This document shows, in pieces, positions 19,200-31,766 of a stretch of 64,000 nt of DNA (position 1 is its first letter; each line of letters begins with the position of its first letter). The notes under the pieces are model-generated. The model was not told the origin of the DNA, did no database searches, and saw only the letters and a program-made list of their open reading frames with translations. The translations under genes were made by a program, and so were the position numbers. The DNA comes from Erpobdella octoculata. Taxonomy: Eukaryota; Annelida; Clitellata; Hirudinida; Erpobdellidae. The stretch is taken from assembly GCA_963978895.1 (NCBI GenBank), contig OZ022244.1, positions 31,947,194 through 32,011,193 of the forward strand. Reading direction: 5' to 3'.

Positions 19200-22100
19200 G
19201 GTTTACTGTAATTTTTATATTCATAGAATACAATTCTACAAATATCGATTAATAAAAAACGTGAATCAAAACTTTTACTTTGTTTGAATAGAAATTGTGG
19301 AAAAATGTAATGATTCTAATCAAAACTAGGAGGCGAATGTGAAACGCACAGCATAAACAAAAACAGTTGCAGTTATATTCGGCAGTATGAAAAAATTGTG
19401 GAAAAACATGAAACAATAAGATCCATCTTTTTGTACGATGTAAGTAACTGTAAAATAATAAATAAATCCAAACACGTTGACACGTTGGACAGAAAATCTA
19501 CCTACACGTTGCGTAAATACACCAGGATCATATAAGAATTTTTAAAAGTTTTACATCTGACCAGTAAGATCATTTGTGTTATATCACATAACTCGACAAA
19601 TATCAATTTAATTTTCGTAAAAAAAGAAGCAATTCAACTGCAAAAAATGGTTTTAATAGAAAAAAGATGGTTGAAACTCTAACTTGAAACACTACTACAC
19701 ATGAATGCAATAACATCAATAAATGGCGACCAAATTCAGTGCAATGAAATCATTTGTCCATTGCATAAACCATAATAGAACTAACTGCGCTTTACTTTAA
19801 ACTCTCCACCACGGTCGCTGAGACAAAGTAGTTCGCATAAAAAGTTCGTTTTTCAGATAAAACTCTACACAAATCAATTTAACTTAATCATAAGTTCGTT
19901 TCTAGATGAAACTCTACAAAAATCAATTTTATTTTAATCATAAGAAAGTTCGCTTTATAGATAAAACTCTACAAACATCAATTTACCTTTATCATAGGTA
20001 ATATTTGTAAATGAAACTTTAATCATAAAAAACCTCGTTTTTTAGATAAAACTCACAAACATCGATATACCATAATCATAAAAAGTTCGTTTTTCAGATA
20101 AAACTCACATAAATCAATCTACCTTAATCATAAAAAGATCGTTTTTCAGATAAAACTCAAATAAATCAATCTACCTTAATATTATCATAATCATAAAAAA
20201 ACCTCGTTTTTCAGATAAAACTCACATAAATCAATCTACCTTAATCATAAAAACCTCGTTTTTCAGATAAAACTCACAAACATCGATTTACCATAATCAT
20301 AAAAAAGTTAGTTTTTCAGATAAAACTCACATAAATCAATCTACCTTTATCATAGGTAATATTTGCAAATGAAACTTTTGAACAAAACGATTTTTCTCGT
20401 CAAAAAAATAAACTAGCTGTATATGGTAGAGATACGGCAGTTTTAATAGTTGCACTATCTATATTTTCTCGTTTTTCGAATGTCACTCTGATAAACCATA
20501 CAATTGCAGAAGTAAAACTGGATTAGAAATGCAGGGACATAAACACATGTGATAAAGACACCACATACTGCAGGTACAAACCTGGATTAAAACTACAGGG
20601 GTATATAAACACATGTGATAAAAAAACCACATACACAATGTAGCTGCAAACCTGGATTAAAAATGCAAAGGTGTGTAAACACGTGTGATAAAGAAACCAC
20701 CTATAAACTGCAGGTACAAACCAGGATCACACACCACAGATATCTCACAGCTCGTGAAAAAACGGTAGCAGCAATAATCGGTGGAATTTTACAAAATTGC
20801 AGATACAAATTAAATTAAACAGTTCGCTTTTTTCTACACAATAGACATCTGAACGGAATTTTTCACAAGCGCTAAAAGTGTCTAGATATACCAGAGATGG
20901 CTTTGGCCTAATTATTATGGTCTCGATTAACGTGACGATATCATCAACTGTAAAAATGAGTTAAAGAACTGAATTTAAATAAAATTTGAACGTAAATAAT
21001 AGTAAATATACATCAAAAACATTAATTTGTACTCAAAGAAACGACGAAATACACACTGCATCAACAGTCCAGGATCTTACAACTGTGGTTGCATTTGAAA
21101 TGCCCCCCAACTTAAATCAATAAAATAGAAAATTGTCAAAATCAGTAGAATTGTCTTTTACAACCTCGGTTTACAATAACATCGCAAATAGCAATTCATT
21201 CAAAGTAATATACAGCTATAAGAAAAAATACTTGAACTATACCTACAAATGAAATTAATGTAGTGCTGTTATAATTTCAGTTTCATTGTGTATATACTGA
21301 TCAAAGCAGCAATTTTCTAATTCTTTCATATTTAGCACTTATATATATTAATTTATAGACAAATTCATTAACTGCATTGATATTAATGAATGTACAACGA
21401 TCAATTTCAAAGAAACATGAACATGTCAAGATAAAATAAATGCGATAAAGAAACGATTCCATGCACGTCTTGCGTCAACGTTTTCAAATTGTTATATATA
21501 CTGAGTTTTTCTTTTCTTCTTATCTCTTCTTATAACGGCACCGATGAATATCGATTTCAATGAATCAGTTCACGAAAAAAATTGCAGAATAAAACTCTAC
21601 ATAAATCAATTCACAGATACATTTTAACATGGGTTAAATTTTTTTTTAAACTTGTAGAATAAAACTACAGATATCAATTCACTCTAAAAGAACTCGTAAA
21701 CTTGTCAAATGAGTTTACAAATACATTTTAACAAGTGTTAAATTTGAAAAATTTGTAAAATAAAACTCTACAGAAATCAATTCACTAGAAAAAACACTCA
21801 TAAACTTGTGAAATGAAAATTTTGAACAATCAAATTGTATCATCAAGAACAGCTGATCGATATAAAAAGCGCTATACGTACATGCGGCCGATCAAAGTGA
21901 TGCAGCTTTAATAGTAGCAATAATTTCTGTAAAATGCGGCCACAAGCTGAGATATAATGCTCGGACATAAATGAATGTAATGATATAAACGAATGTAAAA
22001 TCAAAATCAACGAACAAATTTAAATTTATGCAACGGCCTCAACAAATGTGACAAAGAGACTACACAATATTTTATCAGAGTTCTATGAGACCATATAAGC

Positions 22101-23420
22101 ACAGTTCTAAATATCTCTAATATTAGAATATTCATAAAATGCATCAATAAGAAAAACTGTCTTCGAAAAATAAATTTGCAAAGACATTTTAACGTGGATT
22201 GAATTTACAAAATACTAATTCATTTAAACTTTGCTTTTGATACGTTCGGCTGATATAAAAAAAAAAAAGACTGCGCAGTAGTTTCCACAGTTTATCATCT
22301 TCCCACGATAATTTTTCGTATTATTTTAATAACTGCACAAATAAAATGAATTAGATTACAATATCATCGTGTTATATGAAAAGAAAAATTCACATAAGGC
22401 ATCTTTTTGTGCATTAAAAGGCGTTAAAAACGCAACTATATCAACGATGAAAAGCAGATTTTTATCAATTGAATAAAACTCTTGCTTCTTCTAAATAGAA
22501 AACATTTTAACAATGAAATCACCACGGTGAAAAACGTGAAACGTATATACAGCTGATTGAAAGCGTAAAAGTTGTTCTAACGGTGACCATGCTTATTAGT
22601 GTACCTAGTTTTTGGCGGAATTACACTTGCAGTTTAGAAATCATTCGGCAAAACGGCTCGACAAAAATATCAATGCTTTTGACAAAGAAATGACACATTG
22701 TGAAAACAATGCAGGTTCATACAGATGTAACTGCATCTTTACACTCTATACCTCTACGGTGCTCAGTAAACTGGATCAGCAAAAAACTACAACCGGCAAA
22801 TCGGTTTACAATCATAATAGATTTGTCTGTATTGAATAAAACTCTACAAAAATCAATTAACTGGGTTGTTGGCACATTTTTGTAAAGCGTGACTCTATAA
22901 TCGAAACTGATAAAATTGACACGGCAGCTTTGACTGATAGCTGCAATATTTTATTATAATCTTTAGCGACATTCTAATCACTGCGATTTTCTGGTTTTCC
23001 CTTGGTCAAACGCATTTCAGATATTTTAAAACGTTGATATACAAGAATGCAGAGATAAATAAATACTCAACAAAATGTAAAAACAACGCCAGAGCGAATG
23101 TGAAAGTTCAAAATAAATGTGAAAGTTCAAAATAAATGTGACCAAGAAACAACAAGCTGCTAAGTTGCATCAGCTAACCAGGATCATAAACTCGTGCATC
23201 CTTCTGGACCTCTCTTTGTCTGCCTGATAAAGTGCTATTAGTGAAAACTGCCTTCGATGAATTAGTTTACTAGTTTATTCTTATTTTTTTAGCAAATAAA
23301 ACTCTACAAACATCGATTTACTGAAAGCAACGATTAACTTTGCTTTTGAAAAAATCGTTTTAAGCAAAACATTTGCTCTTATCTCCAAAAATCAAATTTA
23401 ACTATATCATGCTAATGAAC
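19200..23420 (+). pseudogene. Array of decayed EGF exons within a higher-order repeat
   Basis: EGF signatures recur without an open frame. Examples are three to four tandem units of about 68 bp at 20517-20735 (CVNTCDKETTY, CSCKPGLKMQ), CINSPGSYNCGCI then stop at 21057-21098, DINECTTINFKET then stop near 21376, DINECND at about 21965 with KCDKET-like words downstream, and CENNAGSYRCNCIF at about 22700. The word NKCDKE is shared with the intact exon 8111-8236. Between them, the motif ataaaactctaca followed by aatcaattta recurs at least seven times (19858, 21594, 21757, 22837, 23299 and others). This points to repeated duplication of one EGF exon plus its intron, then decay. Confidence 0.55.
19846..20360. 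repeat. Degenerate tandem repeat, unit about 52 bp
   Basis: About nine copies of a unit containing ctcgtttttcagataaaact and caatctaccttaatcataaa. Unit length varies between 45 and 60 bp. It is part of the larger EGF-remnant array. Confidence 0.8.
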
Positions 23421-23678
23421 GTCTTTGACTGTCTTTGAGTCTTAGTAAAAGCCTTTATATAAACCTCTATAATTAATTGATTGATTTAAATCAATTATCT
23501 GAATAAAATAAAGTAGCTATTGACTTCGGTAGCATTTTATTTTACCGTTGCGCAAACGAAGAATGATTATTTTCTCGTTGCTATATTCGCTAAGCCATAA
23601 CGCTTTCGTATTATTTCTTATTAGCAGTATCAACCTTTACCTTCTGGACAAAAAATTCATCGTTACATTCAGTTGCAG

Positions 23679-23931
23679 TTCGGGAGAGATGACAGCGAGA
23701 TCGTCGCCATCTTGGGAGACGAGTCAGGTCTGGTTCAAATTCTGTCTTTTTTGACCACTTTTGATTTTCTTCTGAAGTTTTCTTAGTCGGCCCATTGCTG
23801 CAAATCATCGACCCATTCTTTTTCGATTTTGTTTAGCTGGAAATCGCAACTACCATTCAGTTTCGGACTGCCGATACCACTCGGCTCCCGAAGCAAATCG
23901 CGTAGTCAAAGACTCGGCCAAATTGAAATAG
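23679..23931 (+). CDS. Two-exon 3' end of an unrecognised gene (candidate)
   Basis: Exon 23679-23727 follows a good acceptor (cattcagttgcag) and reads FGRDDSEIVAILGDES. Exon 23837-23931 follows tttgtttag and reads AGNRNYHSVSDCRYHSAP, continuing to a TAG at 23929-23931. Phases agree (1 to 1). Codons here are GC-rich (ATC GTC GCC, TAC CAC TCG), unlike the AT-rich surroundings and like the confirmed exons of PSMB4 and VARS. Upstream exons were not found, so the start and identity are unknown. It may be the tail of a gene lost into the decayed EGF array. Confidence 0.35.
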
Positions 23932-24439
23932 AGTCGTCCTCAACGGTTGAATGATGACGCTTCAAAAAGTTGACGATGCCAAGATTTTTTAATTCAACGT
24001 AGAATAAAATTGTGAATTTGCTATTGGTTGAATTAAATTAAATTTAAAAATACTAAATTAAATTTAAAAAATATTTGTTGTAAAAGATAGTTCGTAATAA
24101 TGGATTAAGTTTGATATGAGTTGTTAATGGCGATACCTTTAAGTGCTTATTTAATAAGATGAGTCATTGCCTAAATCTTCTAAAATACTACAAATAAATC
24201 AAAAATTTTTAGAGATTAAACCAGCATTTTGGTTAGGTATATTTGTTGGCTATACCGACAGTGGTCCTACTCCCCTTTTAGGACCTTTAAAATGTTACAA
24301 AAAATACGGTTGTTAAAAAGGGAAGGGTCTTAAATGGGGGGATACAACCCAATGAAGAAATGTAACAATCCGTCAGCGAAAAAAACGGTCGGAAATGAGA
24401 TTGGATCGTAAATGGGGGAGGGGTGTCATCCTCCGTGGG

Positions 24440-24546
24440 GATTGATTTTATTTGAATATGGTTTAATTTTATTTGAATGTGGTTTGATTTTATTTGAATA
24501 TGGTTTGATTTTATTTCAATATGGTTTGATTTTATTTCAATATGGA
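24440..24546. repeat. 21-bp tandem repeat
   Basis: Five copies of gattttatttgaatatggttt with single-base variants. Confidence 0.9.
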
Positions 24547-24677
24547 CAGACCACTATGATTTACGCAGGACGAAAAATCAATTGGTATAATGCATTAAAA
24601 TATATACAACACAAAGAATAATAAGTAAGGGAAACTGTTATAATTCAACAGGGAAATTAAATAATTTATTAATTAAG

Positions 24678-25166
24678 ATGGGTAATGAAGAGATGTCAGA
24701 ATCCTGTCTTTTCATTGACTTTACAGCTGAGACTGAAAATGTGTTTTATCGTTGTGTTGAAGAATCCATGAATATGGATGAGCCAAAGGAACTTTTTTTC
24801 TAGACAGTTCAGCCTCAGAATTTGTAAGAATAAGTGAAAAAGCTTTTCATAAATATATCTTTTGTGTAAATTGTCTCATATTGCCATTGAATTTATTAAA
24901 AGGCGTTATTCAAGTTACTTCGACTGATTGAAATACACAATGTTTGTGGTGTCACAATAAACGTGCACTTCAGCTCCGACTTACCAGAGTCAATCATTGT
25001 AAATTTAAGAATGGAATATTGTCTAAGACAAGATACTATGGCAGAAAAGGTTTTCAATGATTTTTTAGAGTGTATGGCAGAACAGAAATTTAAAATAGAC
25101 CACCCTAAAAACGCTATAAAAATGGAGCTAAAGTGTAGGGAGCATTTAATCTTAGTAACTGCTTGA
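24678..25166 (+). pseudogene. Intronless ORF broken by two frame changes, possible sliding-clamp-like protein
   Basis: The reading runs MGNEEMSESCLFIDFTAETE... in one frame to about 24800, changes frame at a run of seven T, continues LDSSASEFVRISEKAFHKYI..., then changes again near an A run at about 24896 and proceeds to TGA 25164-25166, giving about 160 residues. Both shifts fall at homopolymers, so assembly error is as likely as decay. The pattern DSS....V.I....F.KY followed by an amphipathic LNLL.ALFKLL helix recalls PCNA/Rad9-type sliding clamps, but this is a by-eye likeness only. No introns are seen, so it may be a retrocopy. Confidence 0.3.
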
Positions 25167-25822
25167 TTCTGTGACAATAAACGATGCACGATGAAGCTGT
25201 AAAGAATCCAAAAAAAAAAAAGTAATGACGGCATTAAAACGGATGTGCCGCAAATAATAACCAGCCAAAACAACCGAGCAAAAATTTTATTCAACGATAA
25301 TAATAAATCGAAAACACGTTTCGTTTCTTAAAACAATAAACAAACATTCAGTCTTTGTGTCTCTTTTGGTGACCACACACACACGTGTGCGAATTGTACC
25401 GACGTCGATCACTCTTTTAATCGTACCCTCTGAAATGGAAAAGCATTTATTAGACGTCAATTGATTTGAAAAATAAATTATATACTACGCCGTTAAATCC
25501 AACACCGGAGAACTTGTAGGAGTTCCAGTTAACGCACAGTAAAGTAATTTTGTTTTCAAAGATGAGTTTTTAAATGAGTTGAACAGTTACAACCAGAATC
25601 ATCGTGGCAAAATATATCACAATCCTTCATTCCAATACGAGCAACTGTTCTGTTAAGCGCCCTTTAAGCGGCTTCTGCTGTACACGGCGCTATATAAATT
25701 GTCGTTTTTATTATTATTATAAGCAACGATAACAACTTCGTTTCACCAGAGGTCCTCTACTCATTTTCTGTCAGTTTCATTTGGAAACAAGGAAAGAAAA
25801 AAAAAGTTTCCTTCTGTATGAC
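25167..25822. other. Intergenic, downstream of PSMB4
   Basis: No gene seen. It contains the hairpin repeat at about 25650-25717, and on the minus strand the expected 3' UTR of PSMB4. Confidence 0.4.
25650..25717 (+). repeat. Short hairpin repeat, copy 1
   Basis: About 68 bp reading ttaagcgccctttaagcggc, ttctgct, and ggcgctatataaattgtcgt followed by tttta and a (tta)n tail. AGCGCC pairs with GGCGCT. Two further copies with the same boundaries lie at 31922-31998 and 57103-57168. The 3' half resembles SINE tails common in marine invertebrates. Confidence 0.7.
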
Positions 25823-28800
25823 TTACTCGACAAGGGGGGCAATCTCCCAGTTGGTCTGCGAGGAGACCGGGCCCTCCACGACCGCCTTCTTGTCCTTCGT
25901 CACGACCGCGATCTCGTACTGCAGATGAAAAAGCAAAAAAATCGAGTTATCATTTAGAAACCAGCTAGCTATCGCTTCTTATGAAAAAAAAATGAACGTA
26001 TATATGTTTTAATACTTAAAAATTCTAATTTTATCATTTTCTACTTAAGTCATAGACTATAGAAAATGTATAATAATAATGTACATATAATATTTTAATA
26101 ATTTGACAATTTAAAAACAGCGGCACCAAAGGTTCATAAGTGACACATTCAGATCACCAGCTGCTGCCCAAACGTTTTTTTAACAATCATTCACCAATTC
26201 AAAGGTGTGCTAACGTTTCAGCTAAGATGGAATAATTACATATGTAATGTCTCCAAACTTTTCTATCATCTGAAAACTTTATAAAACTACAAAAACGAAG
26301 TTGTATTTACCCTGTTCCACGATCTGGCATCGCGATAGTACAAAACCTTCATGCAGTAGTCGAGGACGAGCTTGGCGTCCTGTTCGTTCATGTTCGGCTT
26401 TGCCTCCAGAGCGCTCCTCAGGAGTGGCTGTTGTGTTTACACAAAAAGTAGTAAAGGAATTTTAATTTTGTTACAATACGACCGTAAGCCTAGTTTTGCG
26501 ATTGCGTAAAGCTGCGTTGCGGGCAGGAGCGACTTGGTTTACGCTAACAAAAAAAAACGAATTAAGAAAGTAACCTGAGCAATGTAGGCACCGTAACCCG
26601 ACGCGACTGAAGCATCCTGGTAAGCAGTTCCGATTTTGTCAACGTATCCGATGAACCTGAAAGAAAAGGGAGAAGAGAATGAGACATCGATACGACCTTC
26701 GGCGGGGGTGAAAGGTTACGAATTAAGTAAACCACAATATTGTTGTGTAAAATGAAATAACAAGTATATAGATTCAAATGATAAAATTATATATAAAAAA
26801 ACAGAAAACCAAGAATGTTGATATATAATTTAACACAAACTTCTATCGAACTAAAAACTACATCGATCAGTGAAAATTTCGTATGAAAAAAAAAATAAAT
26901 AACAAACGGTTCATTGTCTTGTATTCCACCAACGACGATGGTGTTCCAGAGGGGATTAAACTTCGACCTCCTGTTGTACATGACCCGCGTCAACCAGCTG
27001 AACAGGGACTTCGGAGTGTAAGAGAACCCGTCGCCCAGACACTTGTCATCGATCCTTGAGTAAAAAAAAATGGCAGTAAAAATCATGGAATTGAGCTTAA
27101 GTTATTTTTCACGAATATTAAAGTAATTTTCTAAACAAATACTGTTAATGAACAAAAGATCATAAATAAACTTCCCAGTGGAGATTTTAATTTCAAAAAC
27201 AATTTCCTAAACACAAGTAGTTCGAGTCGAATATTAAATAGACAATTTTTTCTCTGCACCAGCAAGAAGTCAGCCAAAGAAAAACTTCTGATACAATCTT
27301 ATAGAAGTAAATCTTTTTAACAACTACATCTTAGCTATTTTTTTATATTTTCAACTGCCCTGACAAAACTTGAATGGTTAACATATTTCAAACATTAAAT
27401 AATCTTTTTGCCAGAATCCATACTTGATATTTATCGAAAATTGATTTCAAACACATTTAAAAAAAACAACTTTAAATAAAGTGAAAGTTTAGAATTTGGT
27501 CGCAAACTGGAAAAAATTGACGATAACAAATAAACGTATTCAGCTACGAAAAATAATACCAGTGAGACAAGCAAGACTTTAAAATTAAAAAAAAACTTTA
27601 AATTTCTTTATTGCAGCTAAAAAGCTGGTTTAGAAAAGCAGTCGTAAATTAAGTAAAAAAAAATTAATCGATTAAAAATTAAAAAGTCAGTTACTACTAA
27701 CACTTTCTGCTCAATGATGGACTTGATGAACTGAAAATCAGCATAATCTCCCCCGACTCCGATAACGGTCGAATCGTTCACCCTGTAAATCCTCGAGACG
27801 GACCTGTACCTGGCCATCGACCCATAGGAGCCGAGGGTGTCTGCGGCGATGACGATTCCGCCATCAAATTTCAAACCCAGAACTGACGTTCCTGTGACCA
27901 TCGGGTGGCTGAAATTATTTTCAAGAAAAATGTAAAAATAAATCTAACTTAACAGAAACTTCATCCTTTATAAACAATATGTCAGACAGAAATAATTAAA
28001 TTTTAATTTGTTTTAAAAAAAAACAGTAATTGTCACTCTATCTCTAGAAAACGACAACCAAATAAATGTTAAGGTAATCCTGCAGTATAGCGTCCTGAAC
28101 CGATTTCGATGAAAAAACGGTTTAAAAAACTGTTTAATAGAATAACCATAGAACATTATCAAAACACATTACGAACAAGTATTTTACAGAAAAACTTACT
28201 AAAAACCGACTTTAAGCAAAAATATCCAAAGGCAGTGTTGACACGCGGAATAATACAATTCAAGGAATGAAAAGCAAGGAAGAGTTAATATTCAAATAAA
28301 ATAACATAATAAAATAATAAATACATTTTAAAAAGTTACAAATAAATTTTTAATTATTTAAATTTTAAAAAATCAGAGCGCTGAGTGGAAATTTATCTAT
28401 GACTAGCGGGGGATCCAGCGTTGCCCGGGGTTTTCCCATTATTTTTCTCTCGCTCCCGTTTCCTTCCCCGCTAGTTTTCTCGCTCCCGATCGTTTTCCCG
28501 CTCCCGATCGTTTTCCCGCTCCCGATCGCGTTGCCGTTCCCGGTCGCATTCCCGCTCCCGATTGCTCTTCTCTTCCTGGTCGCTTTCTCGCTCGCTCTTT
28601 CGCTCTCCAAACGATTCTGCTAGCCACATGACCTCTAAAACTCAAAATTTCTGCTCCAAGAAATATGATAGAAACCGTACCAAAGACAGCCAAGTCGCCA
28701 AGTACTTTTACTTTGATATTATTTTAATTTTTCTTGGTGTTCTGTTGCTAATTTATTGTTTTCAATGTATTTTTTAATTTTTCTTAAGGCAATTTGACAT

Positions 28801-29511
28801 AAAGCGCCGCATTTAAAGAAGTGGTTTTAGACATGGAGCGGGTTACGCAACTCGTACTTCTAAAGCAAACTAATATTTTTCAATTTTTTACTTCCAAAAT
28901 GTTTATATTTTTTTTCCTAAATTGTCTATTTTTATTTTAAATGTGTTTAAGTTTTATTACCTTTATTCCTACTGTTCACTTCTATCGCTATTGACAAATA
29001 GATCTTCATCGGGAACTACGTTAACTTCGGGAGTAATTTATAAATGTTCTAAAGTGCTATAATTTGTGTTTTTTTCAGTTATTTATGTTGTAATTAGTCT
29101 TTATTTTCCTTATTTATGTTTTAAATATCATTTACGTTAAAAAACCGGCCGTTTTTCATCGAAATCGGTTCAGGACGCTATACTGCAGGATTACCAAATG
29201 TTAAATACAAACACTTGTGTCAGACTGATTAGACTAAAAATAATAATTTTTCTAACACGAATATTTTTTATATTTAAAAAACTTTATCCCTAATCATTAC
29301 TTTGAACTTTAAACGTATTGAAAAAACATCAACTTATTAAAAAAAAAAGTGAAGTAAAAAAGCATAGTCATGCAAATGAAAATAGAACGAACAGCGTATG
29401 CTTGACCGGGTCCTGCTGTGGAGATTCAGATATGGGAACAGCACTGAAAAATTTACCGGGTCTCGGCCCATTAGCCCAGAAACTATCATCGAAAATTTTT
29501 CCGTGGTCCAT
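25823..29511 (-). CDS. PSMB4: Proteasome subunit beta type-4 (beta7)
   Basis: Six exons on the minus strand: 29393-29511, 27702-27908, 26908-27054, 26575-26656, 26311-26427 and 25823-25918. They total 768 nt (255 aa) with all phases consistent, close to the family length. It encodes the non-catalytic beta7 subunit of the 20S core. Family hallmarks are [12 protein letters not shown] near the N-terminus, [17 protein letters not shown] at about 41-57 (the propeptide/mature junction), [72 protein letters not shown] and TNWEI near the C-terminus. The ATG at 29509-29511 was chosen because the exon then joins in frame (ct|c) to the conserved HPMVTG segment. The long first intron (27909-29392) contains a Helitron-like fragment. 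Its codons are GC-richer than the introns. No break was seen. Confidence 0.95.
28403..28627 (-). mobile_element. Helitron-like non-autonomous element, family A, 5'-truncated
   Basis: In the first PSMB4 intron. On the minus strand it ends with aaaaccccgggcaacgctgg, atcccccg and CTAG (plus-strand 28403-28406), the same hairpin and terminus as the 61402 element. Toward higher coordinates it holds the gggaacgggaaagcgac-type minisatellite and then stops near gattctgctag. The 5' tatataaatgaatg start is missing. Confidence 0.6.
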
Positions 29512-29925
29512 TTTTTTAGAAAATCAACGGCGACTCAGAGTTTGAGATTATAATACAAAGATTCGCGGAAAAGTAAACATGCATGGAAAGTTAAAATAGA
29601 AATAAAATTTGAGGTTTATAATACAAATTTAAAACAGTGGATCATTATAACAAAATTAATTTTTTTTTAATTTAAAAAATCTAGCCGAATATTTTATTAA
29701 ATAAATTTTTTTTAATTTTAAAGCTTCATTATATTTAGTTAAAAATTAGAAAAGCAAGTAAAAATATAACAAGTAAATTAAAAACGAATTTTTAAAACCA
29801 ATGCTCTTATATGTAATTAAAACACAAATTTTGCAATCAATTTTTTTTATATTACTCTTTTATTTTATGTTAAAGTCGAAATATCTTAATTATATCGAAA
29901 TATCGAAATTAATTAAAATTATCTA

Positions 29926-30572
29926 AATTAATTGACTTATTGTAAAACTAATAATTGAATATTGCATTGTCTTCTATTTTAAGCATGTATGCAAAATTTG
30001 AAAAAATCTATCATGAGGAAGTGACTCAAAAATTGATTGCAAGATTTGAAACAGACAGAGAAACAAACAGACAGACAGAGAAACAGAGACGACGAGTTAA
30101 TAAAAGCATTGGTAATAATAATAAAAATATCATCAAAAAGCATCGAATTTAAATATCTCAACTATTTTCATGAAAATTTCGTACACGCTTGAGAATCGCG
30201 GTCAGTGAGTGTGGTTCGTGTTAACTTGGTAAAATAGTCTGCCAGTCGGTTAGCGTTTTGTGGTCAAGAAAACCCTCAAGAAAACCCTCAAGAAAACCCT
30301 CAAGAAAACCCTCAAGAAAACCCTCAAGAAAACCCTCAAGAAAACCCTCAAGAAACCCCTCGATAAAATCCTCAAGAAAATTAACTAAATTAATTGACTT
30401 ATTGTAAAACTAATAATTGAATATTGCATTGTCTTCTATCTTGAGCATGTATGCAAAATTTGAAAAAAATCTAACATCAGGAAGTGACTCAAAAATTGAT
30501 TGCAAGATTTGAAACAGACAGAGAAACAGACAGAGAAACAGAGCCGACGAGTTAATAAAAGCATTGGTAAAA
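29926..30572. repeat. Duplicated block flanking a 12-bp minisatellite
   Basis: A segment of about 188 bp (29926-30114) recurs at 30386-30572 with few changes (shared words ctaataattgaatattgcat and gattgcaagatttgaaacag). Between the copies lies 30265-30380, about nine copies of tcaagaaaaccc. No coding function is apparent. Confidence 0.85.
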
Positions 30573-30984
30573 ACAATAGTGACTACATATATTCAATTAA
30601 TTTCTAGAATTTTTTGAGTGCCTTAGAACTTACTAAAAAGCGCTACACAAGTTCGTTTTGATTGATTTTTCACCAATCATTTATTGTTTTTACATTTTTT
30701 AAAATTTTTATTAGAGATGCAGCAGAGCAGGTACCAGCAGATACAAACCAGGGACGTAAATTGGGAACAAGGGGAATTATCCCCCCACCCCCTGATTTAC
30801 AAAATTAAAAATTTGGTTACCTAGAGTTTACTATATAATTTGTTTATATTAACTTTACTTAACATAGTTATGACTTATGATTCAATGCTTAGTTGAATTA
30901 AAGCTTGAATAAATAAATTTATCGAAACAAGATACATGAGAGACAATATCAGACTGCAAAAAATTGTTGTTAAAGCTTGGCAAT

Positions 30985-31212
30985 GTTTAACCTGGCATTA
31001 ACTGTTAGACTTCTAGGCCACGAATTCCTTTACCCAACTTTAACTTACTCATTCGTGGGTGGGCCCATTTTCTCAGAACGACCAGAGGCAGCCATTTATA
31101 GGCACCTCCCCACACCCATTGCAGACGCTGGTGACGCCGGCCGGCACGAATTTGAACCGACGACTCTTAGGCCCACAGGCCAATGCTTTAACGCTATAGT
31201 GCCAGTGGTTGT
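30985..31212 (-). mobile_element. tRNA-derived SINE
   Basis: On the minus strand the head reads like a tRNA: a D-arm-like region (agcgttaaagcattggcctg) and a B-box-like ggttcaaattcg, followed by gtgccggccggcgtcaccag and a body shared with the copies at 55505-55735 and 62668-62862. The GC-rich open reading frame across it is not a gene. Confidence 0.6.
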
Positions 31213-31766
31213 TTCAAAACATAGGTCTTGTAAATTAAAAATTAATTTTTTTTGAAAGTTTAAAAAACAATAGAATGCATTGTCAAAAAGAGCGAAATTT
31301 AAAAAAAAAGCAAAGTTTGATGGTTTTGGTGATTGTTTTGCAATAAACTATTCAGAAACAGATAAACACTCATGTTTGATAACTTCGATTATAAACTCCT
31401 ATAAAAAAACAACTACATAGACCCGATATAGATACAAGTAATTGTTTAATATTAAATCAAAAACACAACAAAAATAACTAACGATACCCAACATAGATAC
31501 AAGTAATCGTTTAATATTAAATCTATGCGCATTTTGTCGCAGTCACATCTCTTCAGGAGTCATCCCTGTCACATGACTTCCCATTTATAAATTACTGACG
31601 TCATTAAAAAAAAAACAGCCGTTTCGATCGTTATCATCATTTTATTGACCAAATTGAAATATTCCTTGACCAAAATAATTCTATATTGCTAAATAGCAAC
31701 AACAAAAAAGATGATAAAACCATCATCTCAGAAATAGATTATTATTGATATCGTAAAATGAAATGA

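Noticed and set aside
30977..31255. 92-codon GC-rich open frame
   Set aside because: Lies on a tRNA-derived SINE in antisense.
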